Source: Megasphaera hutchinsoni (GTDB lineage: Bacteria; Bacillota; Negativicutes; Veillonellales; Megasphaeraceae). Taken from it: a stretch of 64,000 nt of DNA. Below are positions 63,117-64,000 of the stretch, one piece after another; position 1 is the first letter of the stretch; each line of letters begins with the position of its first letter. Position numbers and translations under genes: made by a program. Where the stretch lies: NCBI RefSeq assembly GCF_001553405.1, contig NZ_KQ960955.1, positions 62,001 through 126,000 on the forward strand. Direction: 5' to 3'. Below the pieces are notes generated by a model. It searched no databases, was not told the DNA's origin, and saw only the letters and a program-made list of their open reading frames with translations.

Positions 63117-64000
63117 TCACCTATAATTAGATACATCAATCACTTTTTCTTGATGCGATGTATCTTCTTTTTTACCTTTTTCCGATTTCTCCGTGGTAGA
63201 TTTTTCTGTTGTCGATTCCACTTCTTCTTTCATAACCGCTTTTGCCATCTTTTTCTGACGATGTCTAGCTAAATATGCATTCCGTTCTTCTGGACGTACC
63301 ACTTGCAATGATATCTGTCCATCTCCCACAACAATATAGGGAGTTTGGGCCATGGATTTAGCTTCTTTTTTATTATCATCTTTTAATTTATGCTTATTCG
63401 GTTTCACCAAATCCTCTGATTTCGTAGGAGTGTCTTTTCCGCTAATTTTCACCTTGCCAGGACCTTTTTCGTGATCAGGAACCATGCTAACATCTTTTTC
63501 TAATATTTCTACCACTACATCATTATTAGCCTCTTCTTCTTCAATCTTCTTTTTTAAATCGGCAAAACTTTTATACTTGCGTAAACGAGCTAAAATTTCA
63601 TCCGTTAAATTATATTTTTGTCGTTCTATCAAATAAGGTAAAGGCATCACACCCCCACCTCGTATTTCCAAAATCATTTCCCCTAAAGGTTGATCTTTCG
63701 GCACAGTAAAACTCATGATTTGATGTACATCTTTGCCTCTATACGGATGTAATGTAATATTAAAAAAAACTTCATCTCCTGGACTAACTACTGCTGGAGC
63801 AGCTGTCGCATCCACTATACGTGCTATTTTTTTCGCTTGTGAAATACGCATGTGCATATTGATATCTAACACAGGATATTCTACAAATTCATTATGCTTT
63901 AACAGATCCACTACATTATATAATTCATCAATACTTTTTTCATTAATATTATCAGATGAATAATACATATTATGCCGAGAAACAGTATAGGTCTCTCCCG
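63117..64000 (-). CDS. SpoIVB/S55-type peptidase family protein, C-terminal part (gene cut by window edge)
   Basis: The reading frame stays open to the right edge (GETYTVSRHN precedes the first Met), so the N-terminus is missing. The visible 294 residues have the pattern AAPAVVSPGDEVFFNITLHPYRG, then FTVPKDQPLGEMILEIRGGGVMPLPYL, which I associate with the C-terminal part of SpoIVB-type S55 proteins. A long Lys/Glu/Ser-rich tail follows and ends DVSNYR. The catalytic serine region is outside the window. S55 proteins in this class are not necessarily sporulation proteases; an envelope role is possible. Confidence 0.65.
   Translation of the reverse strand, partial: GETYTVSRHNMYYSSDNINEKSIDELYNVVDLLKHNEFVEYPVLDINMHMRISQAKKIARIVDATAAPAVVSPGDEVFFNITLHPYRGKDVHQIMSFTVPKDQPLGEMILEIRGGGVMPLPYLIERQKYNLTDEILARLRKYKSFADLKKKIEEEEANNDVVVEILEKDVSMVPDHEKGPGKVKISGKDTPTKSEDLVKPNKHKLKDDNKKEAKSMAQTPYIVVGDGQISLQVVRPEERNAYLARHRQKKMAKAVMKEEVESTTEKSTTEKSEKGKKEDTSHQEKVIDVSNYR

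Overview
The window is AT-rich, densely coded chromosome of a bacterium that combines Firmicutes-type information genes (RNase Y, RecA/RecX/CinA, FtsK, RarA, a 6S RNA beside rarA, strong TTGACA/TATAAT promoters and GGAGG ribosome binding sites) with a full outer-membrane toolkit (BamA, TamB, TolC, two OmpH/Skp proteins, LpxD, LpxL, an LptD/OstA-like protein, MlaD/E/F). That combination points to a diderm Firmicute of the class Negativicutes, probably near Veillonella. The genus cannot be fixed from the sequence alone. No insertion sequence, prophage or CRISPR array was seen.

Layout. 1-8000: metabolic genes: an unknown partial gene, a DeoC-like aldolase with altered catalytic residues, tRNA-Ile(GAT), a GlcD-like FAD oxidase, ProC, an aminotransferase, and on the plus strand a three-gene NitT/TauT-type ABC importer. 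8000-12900: purine salvage: an amidohydrolase-type adenine deaminase, an NCS2 purine permease, a second deaminase of the adenosine/adenine deaminase family, and a purine phosphoribosyltransferase. A consensus promoter and a structured, terminator-containing leader precede the deaminase-permease genes.

13100-24000: a complete glycyl-radical bacterial microcompartment (BMC) operon for B12-independent diol (1,2-propanediol/glycerol) breakdown. In transcription order it holds the dehydratase, its radical-SAM activase, PduB-type shell protein, BMC-H shell protein, a PduM-like protein, a BMC-H protein with a long charged tail, the EutN-type vertex protein, EutJ, the CoA-acylating aldehyde dehydrogenase and the iron alcohol dehydrogenase. 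A PocR-domain AraC activator sits upstream. No phosphotransacylase or kinase gene is present in the locus.

24400-32500: a second GlcD-like oxidase, a GntR/FCD regulator, ispE, yitT, an OstA/LptD-like outer-membrane protein with a large exported partner, and rpsI-rplM. 32850-44400: rny, then a long unit rarA-ftsK-rodZ-like-binding protein-rimO-cinA-recA-recX, preceded by the 6S RNA gene. 44400-46400: transketolase.

46500-62900: an almost uninterrupted outer-membrane biogenesis cluster (transcribed mlaE, mlaF, mlaD, tolC, tamB, a sigma factor, a small membrane protein, bamA, an exported protein, ompH, ompH, lpxD, lpxL). Phospholipid transport, barrel assembly, chaperones and lipid A synthesis appear in one direction. 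A perfect 33-base palindrome lies upstream. The window ends inside a gene for a SpoIVB/S55-type protein.

The most notable points are the diol-dehydratase BMC operon with an enzyme about 74 residues longer than the Clostridium butyricum enzyme, the uncharacterised purine-operon leader RNA, the DeoC homologue lacking the Schiff-base lysine, and the MlaD protein that appears to carry its own C-terminal outer-membrane beta-structure.
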